From Candidatus Caccousia avistercoris (GTDB lineage: Bacteria > Bacillota > Clostridia > Oscillospirales > Acutalibacteraceae): a stretch of DNA of 8,542 nucleotides. Under the pieces are notes generated by a model, which made no database searches, was not told the origin of the DNA, and saw only the letters and a list, made by a program, of their open reading frames with translations. Each line of letters begins with the position of its first letter. The first letter of the stretch is position 1. This document shows, piece by piece, positions 1-6,069 of this stretch. Both the position numbers and the translations under genes were made by a program. The stretch is taken from contig DVMK01000254.1 of NCBI GenBank assembly GCA_018715025.1, forward strand, positions 1 to 8,542, given 5' to 3'.

Positions 1-9
1 GAATCAAGC

Positions 10-969
10 ATGAAGGAAGTCATAATCCGTACAAACGACGCCGGGCAGCGGCTGGACAAATTCCTGACCAAGGCCTTCCCCAACCTTCCCCAGGCCATGA
101 TGTACAAAAGCATACGGAAAAAGGATATTAAGCTGAATGGGAAGCGATGCGAAATTTCCACCCGCCTGCAGGAGGGCGACCGGCTTACCATGTACCTGAA
201 GGACGAATTCTTCCAGACTGCGCCCAAGGAATACGATTTCCTGAAGGCGCCCCTGAAGCTGGAAATCGTCTATGAGGATGAAAACCTTCTTCTGCTGGAC
301 AAAAAGCCGGGCCTCATTGTCCACCCGGACGAAACCTACCATTTCGACTCGCTCATCGCCCGGGTGCAGCATTACCTGTACCAAAAGGGGGAATACAACC
401 CGGAGGCGGAAAACGCCTTTGCCCCCGCCCTCATCAACCGCATCGACCGGAACACCGGCGGCATTGTCATGGCGGCGAAGAACGCGGAAACCCTGCGCAT
501 TATGAACCAAAAGGTGAAGGATCGGGAGCTGCAGAAGCGGTACCTGTGCATTGTGTACGGCCACATGGAACAGCCGGAGGCCCTGCTGACCGGCTACCTG
601 GAGAAAAACGAGGCCCAGAACCGGGTTTACATTTCGCAGAAGCCGTCGCCGGGGGCGAAAAGCATCCGCACAAGGTACCGGGTGCTGGAGGAAAAAAGCA
701 AATTCAGCCTGCTGGAGGTAGAGCTTCTCACCGGGCGCACCCATCAAATCCGCGCGCACCTGGCCTCTGTCGGCCACCCGCTGGCGGGGGATGGAAAATA
801 CGGCACAAACGCCGTCAACCGGGAAACCGGATTCCGGTTCCAGGCGCTCTACTCCTACAAGCTGAAATTCACCTTCACCACCCCGGCTGGGATTCTGGAA
901 TACCTGAACGGGAGGGAGGCAACCGCGAAAGAGGTCTGGTTCCTGAAAGAGTTTGAAGCATGGAAATAA
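10..969 (+). CDS. RluA-family RNA pseudouridine synthase
   Basis: A complete 319-residue protein that isomerises specific uridines in rRNA or tRNA to pseudouridine in the cytoplasm. An N-terminal S4-type RNA-binding domain spans about residues 12-62 (QRLDKFL near the start, IKLNGKR at 40-46). The catalytic domain follows: LLLLDKKPGLIVHP at 93-106, then the signature INRIDRNTGG at 142-151, in which Asp146 is the expected nucleophile. The conserved GRTHQIRAHL block lies at 242-251, followed by HPLAGDGKYG. Family members usually read HRLD at the active site; the NRID form is a mild variant that keeps Arg and Asp. Length is normal for the S4-plus-catalytic architecture. Only nine bases precede the ATG, so its ribosome binding site and operon partners are not visible. 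The target uridine (RluB/C/D-like or other) cannot be decided from sequence alone. Confidence 0.93.
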   Translation: MKEVIIRTNDAGQRLDKFLTKAFPNLPQAMMYKSIRKKDIKLNGKRCEISTRLQEGDRLTMYLKDEFFQTAPKEYDFLKAPLKLEIVYEDENLLLLDKKPGLIVHPDETYHFDSLIARVQHYLYQKGEYNPEAENAFAPALINRIDRNTGGIVMAAKNAETLRIMNQKVKDRELQKRYLCIVYGHMEQPEALLTGYLEKNEAQNRVYISQKPSPGAKSIRTRYRVLEEKSKFSLLEVELLTGRTHQIRAHLASVGHPLAGDGKYGTNAVNRETGFRFQALYSYKLKFTFTTPAGILEYLNGREATAKEVWFLKEFEAWK

Positions 970-1018
970 AAGCCAGGGCGCTTTCCTCTTTTGTGCGGGA
1001 AGGCGCTCTGGCTTTTTT
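968..1018 (+). terminator. Intrinsic terminator shared by convergent genes
   Basis: The stop codon of the pseudouridine synthase runs into a long hairpin. The left arm AAAAGCCAGGGCGC (about 968-981, extending to 985) pairs with GCGCTCTGGCTTTT (about 1003-1016) with one G-U pair. The loop is short and a run of six T follows at 1013-1018. On the opposite strand the hairpin is followed by a mixed A/T tail (TTTTATTTCC), so it may also stop the minus-strand gene that ends at 1049. Confidence 0.9.
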
Positions 1019-1048
1019 ACCGGGCCCGTTTCCGGCCCGTTCTTTTCT

Positions 1049-2764
1049 TTATCTCCCGGAAAGCTCATCCAGGCGCTGGCACAGCCTGCGGTGCAGGCCC
1101 AGCAGGTACGCCGCGTCCTGCGGGTACTCCTCATAGGTGAAGGGCGAGTCCGTCCCCTCGTGGATAAGCCGCAGGGCCTCGCCGCGGCCGGCCAGCTCTT
1201 CCAGAAGGGTCAGGGCCCGCAGGTCGTCAATGCCCTGCCGCTGCACCTCTGCCCGAATGGAAGAGCAGGGCTTGCCGTCTGCCCCGGGGTACACCAGGAA
1301 AGCGTCGCCGGAGGGGAACGCGCTGCCCGCGCTGGTGTCTGCAAAGGGATCCACCTGACGGAGGGAATACTGGGTGTTGTAGAAATTGTACCCCCACTGC
1401 AGGAAGCCCTTCACCTGGGAAACGTACATCAGCACGCCCATAATCCGGTTGCGGGCGCTGGGCATGGCGAAAAACCGGTTGGGCACCTTCACGCACTGGC
1501 CTGTGCAGTAGTACACCCACAGATCCCGGACATTGTGTTCCAGGAAGGTATGGATATGGTCGCTGCTCACGATAGGCGTTTCCACCACGCCCTTGGCGTA
1601 AAAATCAAAGTCGCTGAGGGCGTCCACCACCTTCCAGCCCTCCCCCAGGATCTCTGTGAGCATGTGGTGGGCGCGGGTGTAGCTTTCGTAGTTCAGCTTG
1701 GCGTTCGGCTCGTCAGAGGCGTGGAACAGCACGTGCTCTTTGTCGTAGCCGAACTCCTGCACCGCCTGGCACAGGGCCGGAAGGAATGCTTCCAGGAACC
1801 TGCGGTATTCCGGGGAATCCGCGGGGGTGTCCCAGCCGAAAATCTGCTTCTCCCCCTCCGGCGTGTGGGCCATGATCTTGGGGATGGCCTCGGCCCCCCA
1901 CTGGGTGAACAGGTGGGAAATTTCCAGGTGGGTAATCCCGTATTTCCGGCAAAGGCCGCACCAGCGCTCCAGGCGGCTGAAGCCGAAGCGGTAGCCGTTT
2001 TTCTCCTGGTACACCTCCACCAGCTGGATGGTGGTGCGCTCGCCGCCCTTGGCGGTGTCAAGAGGCGGGGTAAACACCGGGGTGAGCAGCACGTTCACCC
2101 GATGCTCCCGCCCGGCGACGGCTATGAAATTCTCTAAAATCGCCCAGTGTTCCTCACTGAACACCGGCACGCGGTAGTAGTCCGCCAGGCAGTCCCCGTG
2201 GAACCACTCGGTGTGCAGAAGCTTTTGGGGCGGCAGGGCGGCCTTGGCCACGTGCAGGGTGAAGGGCAGGCGGGCCGCCTCTTTTCCGTCCGCCTTGACC
2301 ACGGCGCAAAGCCGGTACTCCCCGGCCTGCGCCTTCAAATCCGGAAAATCCACCCATACCGCCCGGTACTGCCAGTGAACGGGCCGGAAACCTCCGTCCT
2401 CCATAGGCAGCAGAAGGTCGGGGAACAGCCCCGGCTGGTGGGTCAGGTAGTTTTCGTCCCTGGCCTCGTTGCAGGGGTAATCGCTGGGCACAAGGCTTAC
2501 CCTGCGCAGGCGCACAGGCACCGGCGATCCCTCAATTTCCAGCGAAAAGGCGGGCTTTTCCCCGGCGCGCTCCGGGCCGGGCTCGTACCGGTACACAAAC
2601 TGAAGGGCCGGGGTTTCCCCCTGCAGGGCGTACAAAGCCGGCTCTTCCTCCCCTCTTGGTCTTTGGTTGGGGAACACCTTTTCCAGGCTGTCGGTGAGGA
2701 AAAACACATACTCCCCCGCCCCTTCCCAGGGAACCCTCGTCTCGTAAAAGATCGTATTCTCCAT
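1049..2764 (-). CDS. DUF4091 domain protein, glycoside-hydrolase-like
   Basis: A 571-residue protein whose C-terminal third matches my recollection of DUF4091, a domain often found in carbohydrate-active or glycosidase-like proteins. GDAFLVYPG lies at 486-494 and SSIRAEVQRQGIDD at 501-514. The middle part (about 180-460) reads like a TIM-barrel glycosidase, with GITHLEISH at 276-284 and HASDEP at 348-353; the acidic D351/E352 pair is a candidate active-site element. Residues 1-170 look beta-rich and may be an N-terminal sandwich domain. There is no signal peptide or membrane segment, so it should be cytoplasmic and act on imported sugars, if it is an enzyme at all. The start is fixed by AAGGAGG at 2770-2776, five bases from the ATG. 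It stands alone, convergent with the upstream gene. Substrate and reaction are unknown. Confidence 0.8.
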   Translation of the reverse strand: MENTIFYETRVPWEGAGEYVFFLTDSLEKVFPNQRPRGEEEPALYALQGETPALQFVYRYEPGPERAGEKPAFSLEIEGSPVPVRLRRVSLVPSDYPCNEARDENYLTHQPGLFPDLLLPMEDGGFRPVHWQYRAVWVDFPDLKAQAGEYRLCAVVKADGKEAARLPFTLHVAKAALPPQKLLHTEWFHGDCLADYYRVPVFSEEHWAILENFIAVAGREHRVNVLLTPVFTPPLDTAKGGERTTIQLVEVYQEKNGYRFGFSRLERWCGLCRKYGITHLEISHLFTQWGAEAIPKIMAHTPEGEKQIFGWDTPADSPEYRRFLEAFLPALCQAVQEFGYDKEHVLFHASDEPNAKLNYESYTRAHHMLTEILGEGWKVVDALSDFDFYAKGVVETPIVSSDHIHTFLEHNVRDLWVYYCTGQCVKVPNRFFAMPSARNRIMGVLMYVSQVKGFLQWGYNFYNTQYSLRQVDPFADTSAGSAFPSGDAFLVYPGADGKPCSSIRAEVQRQGIDDLRALTLLEELAGRGEALRLIHEGTDSPFTYEEYPQDAAYLLGLHRRLCQRLDELSGR

Positions 2765-2850
2765 ACTTTCCTCCTTGCCATCCGCCGTTGGGCTGCTTTT
2801 TCATACCCGGCCGCCCCTCCCGGGCGATTCTGTCAGATTTTCACGGAAAA

Positions 2851-2880
2851 TTCACAGCGGACATTTCGTATTTATACCAT
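2851..2880 (+). promoter_or_regulatory. Weak candidate plus-strand promoter before an aborted start
   Basis: TTCACA (2851-2856; five of six matches to the -35 consensus) is followed after 18 bases by TACCAT (2875-2880). Just downstream is an ideal ribosome binding site, GGAGG (2895-2899), nine bases before an ATG at 2909. That frame reads ATG-CCA-TAG and stops after two codons, so no gene follows. It could be the stump of a deleted gene or a chance arrangement. Confidence 0.25.
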
Positions 2881-2904
2881 ACCACAAAGAGATTGGAGGC
2901 GCAA
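2876..2904 (-). promoter_or_regulatory. Candidate promoter of the DUF4091 gene
   Basis: On the minus strand, TTGCGC (2899-2904) and TATGGT (2876-2881) are separated by 17 bases, with a TGG extended -10 element directly upstream of TATGGT. This would start transcription about 105 bases upstream of the ATG at 2764. The -35 match is poor (three of six). The adjacent TATAAA (2871-2876) is an alternative -10 without a good -35 partner. Confidence 0.35.
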
Positions 2905-2938
2905 GAGAATGCCATAGATTTACAGATTTACGCAAGAA

Positions 2939-2961
2939 GGTTCCCACCGGGCGCGGGAACC
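2939..2961. repeat. Short perfect inverted repeat
   Basis: GGTTCCC (2939-2945) and GGGAACC (2955-2961) form a seven-base-pair stem with a nine-base GC-rich loop. It lies immediately beyond the T-tract of the neighbouring minus-strand terminator. A competing pairing GCGCGG/CCGCGC (2951-2965) overlaps it. Neither has a T-run of its own, so this could be a second structural block to transcription or mRNA decay, or simply an incidental GC-rich fold. Confidence 0.5.
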
Positions 2962-2965
2962 GCGC

Positions 2966-3015
2966 AAAAAACAGGCTGGGCGCGGGGAACGTCTCTCCCC
3001 TTGGCCAGCCTGTTT
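2966..3015 (-). terminator. Minus-strand intrinsic terminator
   Basis: CCAGCCTGTTT (3005-3015 on the plus strand) and AAACAGGCTGG (2969-2979) form an 11-base-pair outer stem. An inner stem pairs GGGGA (2984-2988) with TCCCC (2996-3000). Read on the minus strand, the stem ends in a run of six T (2966-2971). The reading frame that stops at 3018 lies just two bases upstream, so the hairpin is placed as the terminator of a minus-strand gene. The plus-strand side lacks a T-tract. Confidence 0.75.
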
Positions 3016-3017
3016 CT

Positions 3018-3131
3018 CTACTCCGGCTTGGAAAGCTCCTCGGTCAGCTTTAAGATCTGAGGCGCTATTTTTTCTCTTTCCTTCTGCGTGATGCGGTTAT
3101 ACAAATGTTGAAGAGATGTTAATTTACCTCC
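3018..3131 (-). pseudogene. Probable 3' remnant of a lost minus-strand gene
   Basis: Reading leftwards, the frame that stops with TAG at 3018-3020 encodes a helical, charged C-terminus: LTSLQHLYNRITQKERE (17 residues), then KIAPQILKLTEELSKPE. It is open back to a stop at 3177-3179 but contains no ATG or GTG. The only plausible alternative start is a TTG at 3102-3104, about 20 bases from a GGGGGAGG sequence, which is too far for normal initiation. The composition resembles the tail of a small helix-turn-helix regulator, but I cannot assign it. A classic terminator begins two bases after the stop, which is what a genuine gene end looks like. I read it as a decayed fragment; its upstream boundary is uncertain and runs into the promoter of the divergent transporter gene. 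A short real peptide gene is the alternative. Confidence 0.4.
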
Positions 3132-3159
3132 CCCGGGAAAGCGCCGCAGGCCTGCTTTC

Positions 3160-3188
3160 TTGCATCGCCCGCCCGCTTATGCTATACT
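3160..3188 (+). promoter_or_regulatory. Sigma-A-type promoter of the EamA transporter
   Basis: TTGCAT (3160-3165), exactly 17 bases, then TATACT (3183-3188), with TGC immediately before the -10 giving an extended -10. Transcription would begin near 3195, leaving a leader of about 80 bases before the transporter start. This is the best-formed promoter in the window. Confidence 0.7.
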
Positions 3189-3275
3189 AAGTCACGATTT
3201 CTTTCTCTGGCTTTGCGGGAAAACCTGCCGCAGAGCGGGGAAAGCCATTCCTTTTCCAGGGGGCGCAGACAGGTG

Positions 3276-4229
3276 ATGGAGCAGCAGAAGAAAGAGAAGC
3301 GGTCCGCGGGGGAACGGCCCTTTTTCAGCCGCCCTGCGGCCGCGGCATGCTCTGCCGTGCTGTGTACGCTGCTGTGGGGAAGCGCCTTCCCCGCTGTTAA
3401 AACCGGGTATGAGCTGTTCCGCATTACCAGCAGCGTGCCGGACAAGCTGCTGTTTGCCGGGGCCCGCTTTCTCGCCGCCGGGGTGCTGACGCTGCTCGCC
3501 CTCTCTTTTCTGCAGCGAAGGCCCGCCCTTCCCCAAAAGGGAGAGCTGCCCCGCATGGCCGCCCTGGGGCTTGTGCAGACGGCCGTACAATATTTCTTTT
3601 TCTACATCGCCCTCTCCTATTCCACCGGGGTAAAGGGCTCCATTCTCAACTCCGCCGGCACCTTCCTCTCCATCCTGCTGGCTCATTTTTTCTTCCGGGA
3701 CGACAGGATGACCGGCCAAAAGGCAGCCGGGTGCCTGGCCGGCCTGGCCGGGATTATTCTGGTGAACCTGGGCCCGGGCGGGCTGGGCGGCTTCGACCCC
3801 CTGGGGGACGGCCTTATGCTGGGGGCGGCTCTCTTCTTTGCCGCCGGTTCCCTCATGAGCAAGCAGTTCGCCAAATCCTGCAGCCCGGTTTCCCTTTCCG
3901 GCTGGCAGCTGACCATAGGCGGCGGCATTTTGACGGCGGCAGGGCTTCTTACCGGCGGAACGCTCGCCCCCTCCGGCCCGCAGGCTGTGCTCATGCTGGC
4001 CTACCTGGCCTTTCTCTCGGCGGCGGCCTTCGCCCTCTGGACCCTGCTGCTCAAATATAACCCGGTGGGAAAAATTTCCATTTTCAACGCCCTCACCCCG
4101 GTGTTCGGCGTGCTCCTTTCCGGCATCTTCCTGGGGGAGGATTTCCTGCACCTGAAAAATCTGGCGGCGCTTCTTCTGGTGTGCCTGGGCATTGTTCTGG
4201 TAAACGCCAAAAAGCCCGCCCGCTCCTGA
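3276..4229 (+). CDS. EamA/DMT-family transporter
   Basis: A 317-residue polytopic membrane protein of the drug/metabolite transporter superfamily, expected to have ten helices in two EamA repeats. The first repeat opens with LCTLLWGSAFPAVKTG, the hallmark start of the family, and closes with GCLAGLAGIILVNLGPGG. The second starts near LMLGAALFFAAGSLMSKQFAK and ends with LLVCLGIVLVNAKK, followed by a short basic tail. The frame is open back to a TTG at 3213, but that codon has no ribosome binding site. I prefer the ATG at 3276 or the adjacent in-frame GTG at 3273; AGGGGG at 3258-3263 is nine bases from the GTG and twelve from the ATG. The N-terminus MEQQKKEKRSAGERPF is a cytoplasmic basic leader. 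The gene appears monocistronic. The substrate (amino acid, metabolite or drug) cannot be inferred. Confidence 0.9.
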   Translation: MEQQKKEKRSAGERPFFSRPAAAACSAVLCTLLWGSAFPAVKTGYELFRITSSVPDKLLFAGARFLAAGVLTLLALSFLQRRPALPQKGELPRMAALGLVQTAVQYFFFYIALSYSTGVKGSILNSAGTFLSILLAHFFFRDDRMTGQKAAGCLAGLAGIILVNLGPGGLGGFDPLGDGLMLGAALFFAAGSLMSKQFAKSCSPVSLSGWQLTIGGGILTAAGLLTGGTLAPSGPQAVLMLAYLAFLSAAAFALWTLLLKYNPVGKISIFNALTPVFGVLLSGIFLGEDFLHLKNLAALLLVCLGIVLVNAKKPARS

Positions 4230-4254
4230 GCGTCCTTCCGGTTCCCCTTTTTGC

Positions 4255-4318
4255 GGCAGCGCCCCCTGATGCAGAAAACACGGCATCAGGGGGCGCTGCT
4301 GTTACGGGCTGTGTTTTT
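4255..4318 (+). terminator. Long perfect hairpin after the transporter gene
   Basis: A 15-base perfect stem, AGCGCCCCCTGATGC (4258-4272) with its complement at 4283-4297, extended by two or three further pairs (GGC at 4255-4257 with GCT at 4298-4300). The loop is ten bases. A run of five T comes only 13 bases after the stem (4314-4318), so as a classical terminator the tail is badly placed. The minus-strand side has no T-tract. It lies between two convergent units and probably insulates them. Confidence 0.6.
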
Positions 4319-4327
4319 CCTTTTCCG

Positions 4328-4543
4328 TCAAAGGAAATTTCCGCCGTACTTGAAGGCCGGCTTTTTCCAGGCGGGAAGCCCTCTGTACAAGGCGTCCACC
4401 ACCTGCCGGTACATATCCTCCAGCAGCACATGGCCGTTTGCCAGGAACGCCAGCATAATCTGGCGGATCTCCTGTTCCTTCCCTAAAATGACCTGGTTGA
4501 CCTTCTCCATAACCTCTTGGATTGCCTGCAGCGCCTGTTCCAA
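4328..4543 (-). pseudogene. Truncated MoxR-type AAA+ ATPase (5' remnant)
   Basis: A 71-codon frame whose first 44 residues are the N-terminus of a MoxR-family ATPase: an amphipathic helix (ALQAIQEVMEKVNQV), then ILGKEQEIRQIMLAFLANGHVLLEDM. In intact members (about 310-330 residues) LLED is followed directly by the PGVGKT Walker A loop. Here it switches instead to YRQVVDALYRGLPAWKKPAF and a few more residues before TGA, so Walker A, Walker B and the sensors are all absent. The tail is not one I recognise and could be the end of another gene joined by an in-frame deletion. Translation probably starts at the TTG at 4541-4543, nine bases after GGAAGGGGG; a more distal in-frame ATG at 4621 lies upstream of the promoter. 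Promoter and ribosome binding site look intact, so a short peptide may still be made. It cannot bind ATP. Confidence 0.75.
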
Positions 4544-4591
4544 CCAAATTGTCCCCCTTCCTGACAAAATGAAAATCTTTCCTGTGCCTTT

Positions 4592-4621
4592 ATTGTAACC
4601 GCCCGCCGCCCTTCGCTGCAA
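4592..4621 (-). promoter_or_regulatory. Promoter of the MoxR remnant
   Basis: On the minus strand, TTGCAG (4616-4621) and TACAAT (4592-4597) are separated by 18 bases, about 50 bases before the proposed TTG start. Upstream of the -35 the sequence is strikingly A/T-rich (about 4622-4660) compared with its GC-rich surroundings, which could act as an UP element. The promoter fits an ancestral first gene of an operon. Confidence 0.5.
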
Positions 4622-4693
4622 ATACTTATCTTTTATGCTTTTCCATAACTTTTTCGCATAGCGGAAAGGGCCTTTCCCCTTCCTTTGTGTCAG

Positions 4694-4727
4694 AAAACAA
4701 AAGGCCGCGCCAGAGGAACGCCTGCGC
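4694..4727 (-). terminator. Weak candidate terminator of the redox cluster
   Basis: About 25 bases past the stop of the DHFR-like gene, GCGC/GCGC arms (4707-4710 and 4724-4727) with a bulged extension are followed on the minus strand by CCTTTTGTTTT (4694-4704). The stem is short, so this is only a candidate. It sits where transcription of the redox genes would have to end before the MoxR promoter. Confidence 0.3.
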
Positions 4728-4751
4728 TCCCCCGGTGCAGCCTGAAAGCTT

Positions 4752-5477
4752 TTATGGAGTTGGCGCCGGCTTGTACCGCAGCCAGAGGGCGTCCCCTTCC
4801 AGAGCCTGCGCCTCCTTCAGCCGGAACCCTGCCGGGCCGCAGGGCGGAAGGAAGCCGGCCTGCTCAAAAATAGAAACCGATGTGGTGCCGCCGTCGGCCA
4901 CAGGGGCTACCACCAGGCTCAGCTCGTCGATCAGCCCTTCCTGCAGGAAAGACCAGTTCATTACGCCGCCGCCAGCCACCATAAGACGGTTAATGCCGAA
5001 GGCGGACTGCAGCTTTTCCAGCAGAAGGGCGCAGCTCAGCCTTTCATCCCCTGCCACCAGGCAGGACACGCCCGCTTTTCGCAGGTAGGCCAGGTATTCC
5101 GGGGCCGCCTGCGTGGTCACCGCTTCAATGACATGGGCCGGGGCCCGGCCCTTTTTGGCGATTATGGGGGAAGAAAAGGCCAGCTCGCCTTTTGGGTCAA
5201 CCGAGACGATAAAATTCCCCGCCTTGCGGCCCTCCGGATCTGCGTAGTCCTCCAGGGGCGCTGCGCCGTCCCCCTTGGGCAGGGCCGTCACCCGGCCGTC
5301 AGCGTAGCCGCCCAGCATGGTGGTGGTTCCGTACACGGTGGCCTGGCAGCCGTAATAGCCGCGCAGCTCCCCGTAAACCCTCAGCGCTGGCGCAGCCTGT
5401 GGGGCGCCGAAAAAAGCCCCGTCAATCTCCCCGTCCAGCGAAGCAAGCATGTGGCAGACAACAAAGGGGCGTTCCAT
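4752..5477 (-). CDS. RibD C-terminal / dihydrofolate-reductase-like protein
   Basis: A 241-residue NADPH-dependent reductase-fold protein of the RibD_C/DHFR-like superfamily. CHMLASLDGEIDG at 8-20 is the typical first strand and substrate-side loop. YGTTTMLGG near 49-57 and LMVAGGGVMNWSFLQEGLID at 165-184 are the nucleotide-binding and C-terminal family motifs, followed by ELSLVVAPVADGGTTSVSIF. There is no deaminase domain, so it is not a bifunctional RibD. Stand-alone members of this superfamily in Clostridia are mostly of unknown substrate; riboflavin synthesis is possible but nothing else here belongs to that pathway. The start is set by AAAGGGGGAAC immediately before the ATG. The upstream flavin reductase gene ends 12 bases away, with its stop codon touching this ribosome binding site, so the two are almost certainly co-transcribed and perhaps translationally coupled. 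Confidence 0.82.
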   Translation of the reverse strand: MERPFVVCHMLASLDGEIDGAFFGAPQAAPALRVYGELRGYYGCQATVYGTTTMLGGYADGRVTALPKGDGAAPLEDYADPEGRKAGNFIVSVDPKGELAFSSPIIAKKGRAPAHVIEAVTTQAAPEYLAYLRKAGVSCLVAGDERLSCALLLEKLQSAFGINRLMVAGGGVMNWSFLQEGLIDELSLVVAPVADGGTTSVSIFEQAGFLPPCGPAGFRLKEAQALEGDALWLRYKPAPTP

Positions 5478-5489
5478 ACCGTTCCCCCT

Positions 5490-6047
5490 TTACTTCAGGG
5501 CCGCGCCGTCGTGGAAGGCGCTGCCCACCTTTTCGCCCAGCACATGGTAGGCGTTGTGAGCCGGTTCAAAGGAAATGGGGCGGAATTTGGCAAAATCAAG
5601 GGAGCCCTCCGCGTCCAGAACGCTTTCGTCGGCGCTGACGTTCACAATCTGCCCGATGATGTTGCCGTCCTCGGTCATCTTCAGGAACCTGCACTCCAGC
5701 GCGACGGGCAGCTCGTCGATGAGGGGAGCGTCCACAAACTGGCTCTTCGTGGTGTGGAATCCGGATTTTTCCATTTTTTTCGGCTCTGTATTGGCAGAGA
5801 CGATTCCCACATAGTCCGAGGCGACGAGGTTGGCCTTGTCAGCAAAGCTGACGGTAAAGGCCCCTCTCTTTTTGATGTTGGCCGTGGTTTTGTGGCCTGC
5901 GCTGAGGCAGAGCACCACCTTGTCGGCGTCGTACAGGCCGCCCCAGGCGGCGTTCATGGCGTCGGCCTGGCCATCTTCCCCGTAGGTGCCCACAATCAGC
6001 ACCGGCAGGGGGTAAAACCAGGATTTCGTCCCAAAATTCTTACGCAT
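5490..6047 (-). CDS. Flavin reductase family protein (FMN-binding split barrel)
   Basis: A 185-residue protein with the split-barrel flavin reductase-like fold that binds FMN, probably as a dimer in the cytoplasm. The N-terminal signature is PLPVLIVGTYGEDGQADAMNAAW (13-35), in which the N-A-x-W segment contacts flavin in relatives. GHKTTANIKKRGAFTVS (51-67) is the second conserved block, followed by D-Y-V-G-I-V-S. Relatives pass electrons from NAD(P)H to flavin or act as flavoprotein acceptors; the donor is not evident here. GAGGAG, nine bases before the ATG, fixes the start. Spacing is 22 bases from the aldo/keto reductase upstream and 12 bases from the DHFR-like gene downstream, so all three form one transcription unit. 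Length is normal and no key region is missing. Confidence 0.87.
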   Translation of the reverse strand: MRKNFGTKSWFYPLPVLIVGTYGEDGQADAMNAAWGGLYDADKVVLCLSAGHKTTANIKKRGAFTVSFADKANLVASDYVGIVSANTEPKKMEKSGFHTTKSQFVDAPLIDELPVALECRFLKMTEDGNIIGQIVNVSADESVLDAEGSLDFAKFRPISFEPAHNAYHVLGEKVGSAFHDGAALK

Positions 6048-6069
6048 AGAAAAACACTCCTCTTTTTCT

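Noticed and set aside
1713..2061. Open frames overlapping the DUF4091 gene on both strands
   Set aside because: They lie inside an intact coding region with family motifs. Their proteins are rich in Pro, Arg and Gly with no pattern, as expected for off-frame reading of GC-rich DNA.
953..2137. A 394-codon plus-strand frame opposite the DUF4091 gene
   Set aside because: It is the antisense of a recognisable gene, has no ribosome binding site, and runs through the terminator at 968-1018.
3192..4286. A 364-codon minus-strand frame opposite the EamA transporter
   Set aside because: Antisense of a well-supported membrane protein. The product is rich in Gln, Gly, Glu and Arg without structure, and the frame extends into the 4258-4297 hairpin.
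4544..4621. Longer version of the MoxR remnant starting at an ATG at 4621
   Set aside because: The extra 26 residues contain no family sequence and would require starting upstream of the promoter elements at 4592-4621. The TTG at 4543 has the ribosome binding site.
4663..4677. Near-palindrome GGAAAGG-G-CCTTTCC downstream of the redox cluster
   Set aside because: The arms are separated by a single base, so it cannot form a hairpin with a normal loop. It could be an operator, but no regulator or overlapping promoter supports that.
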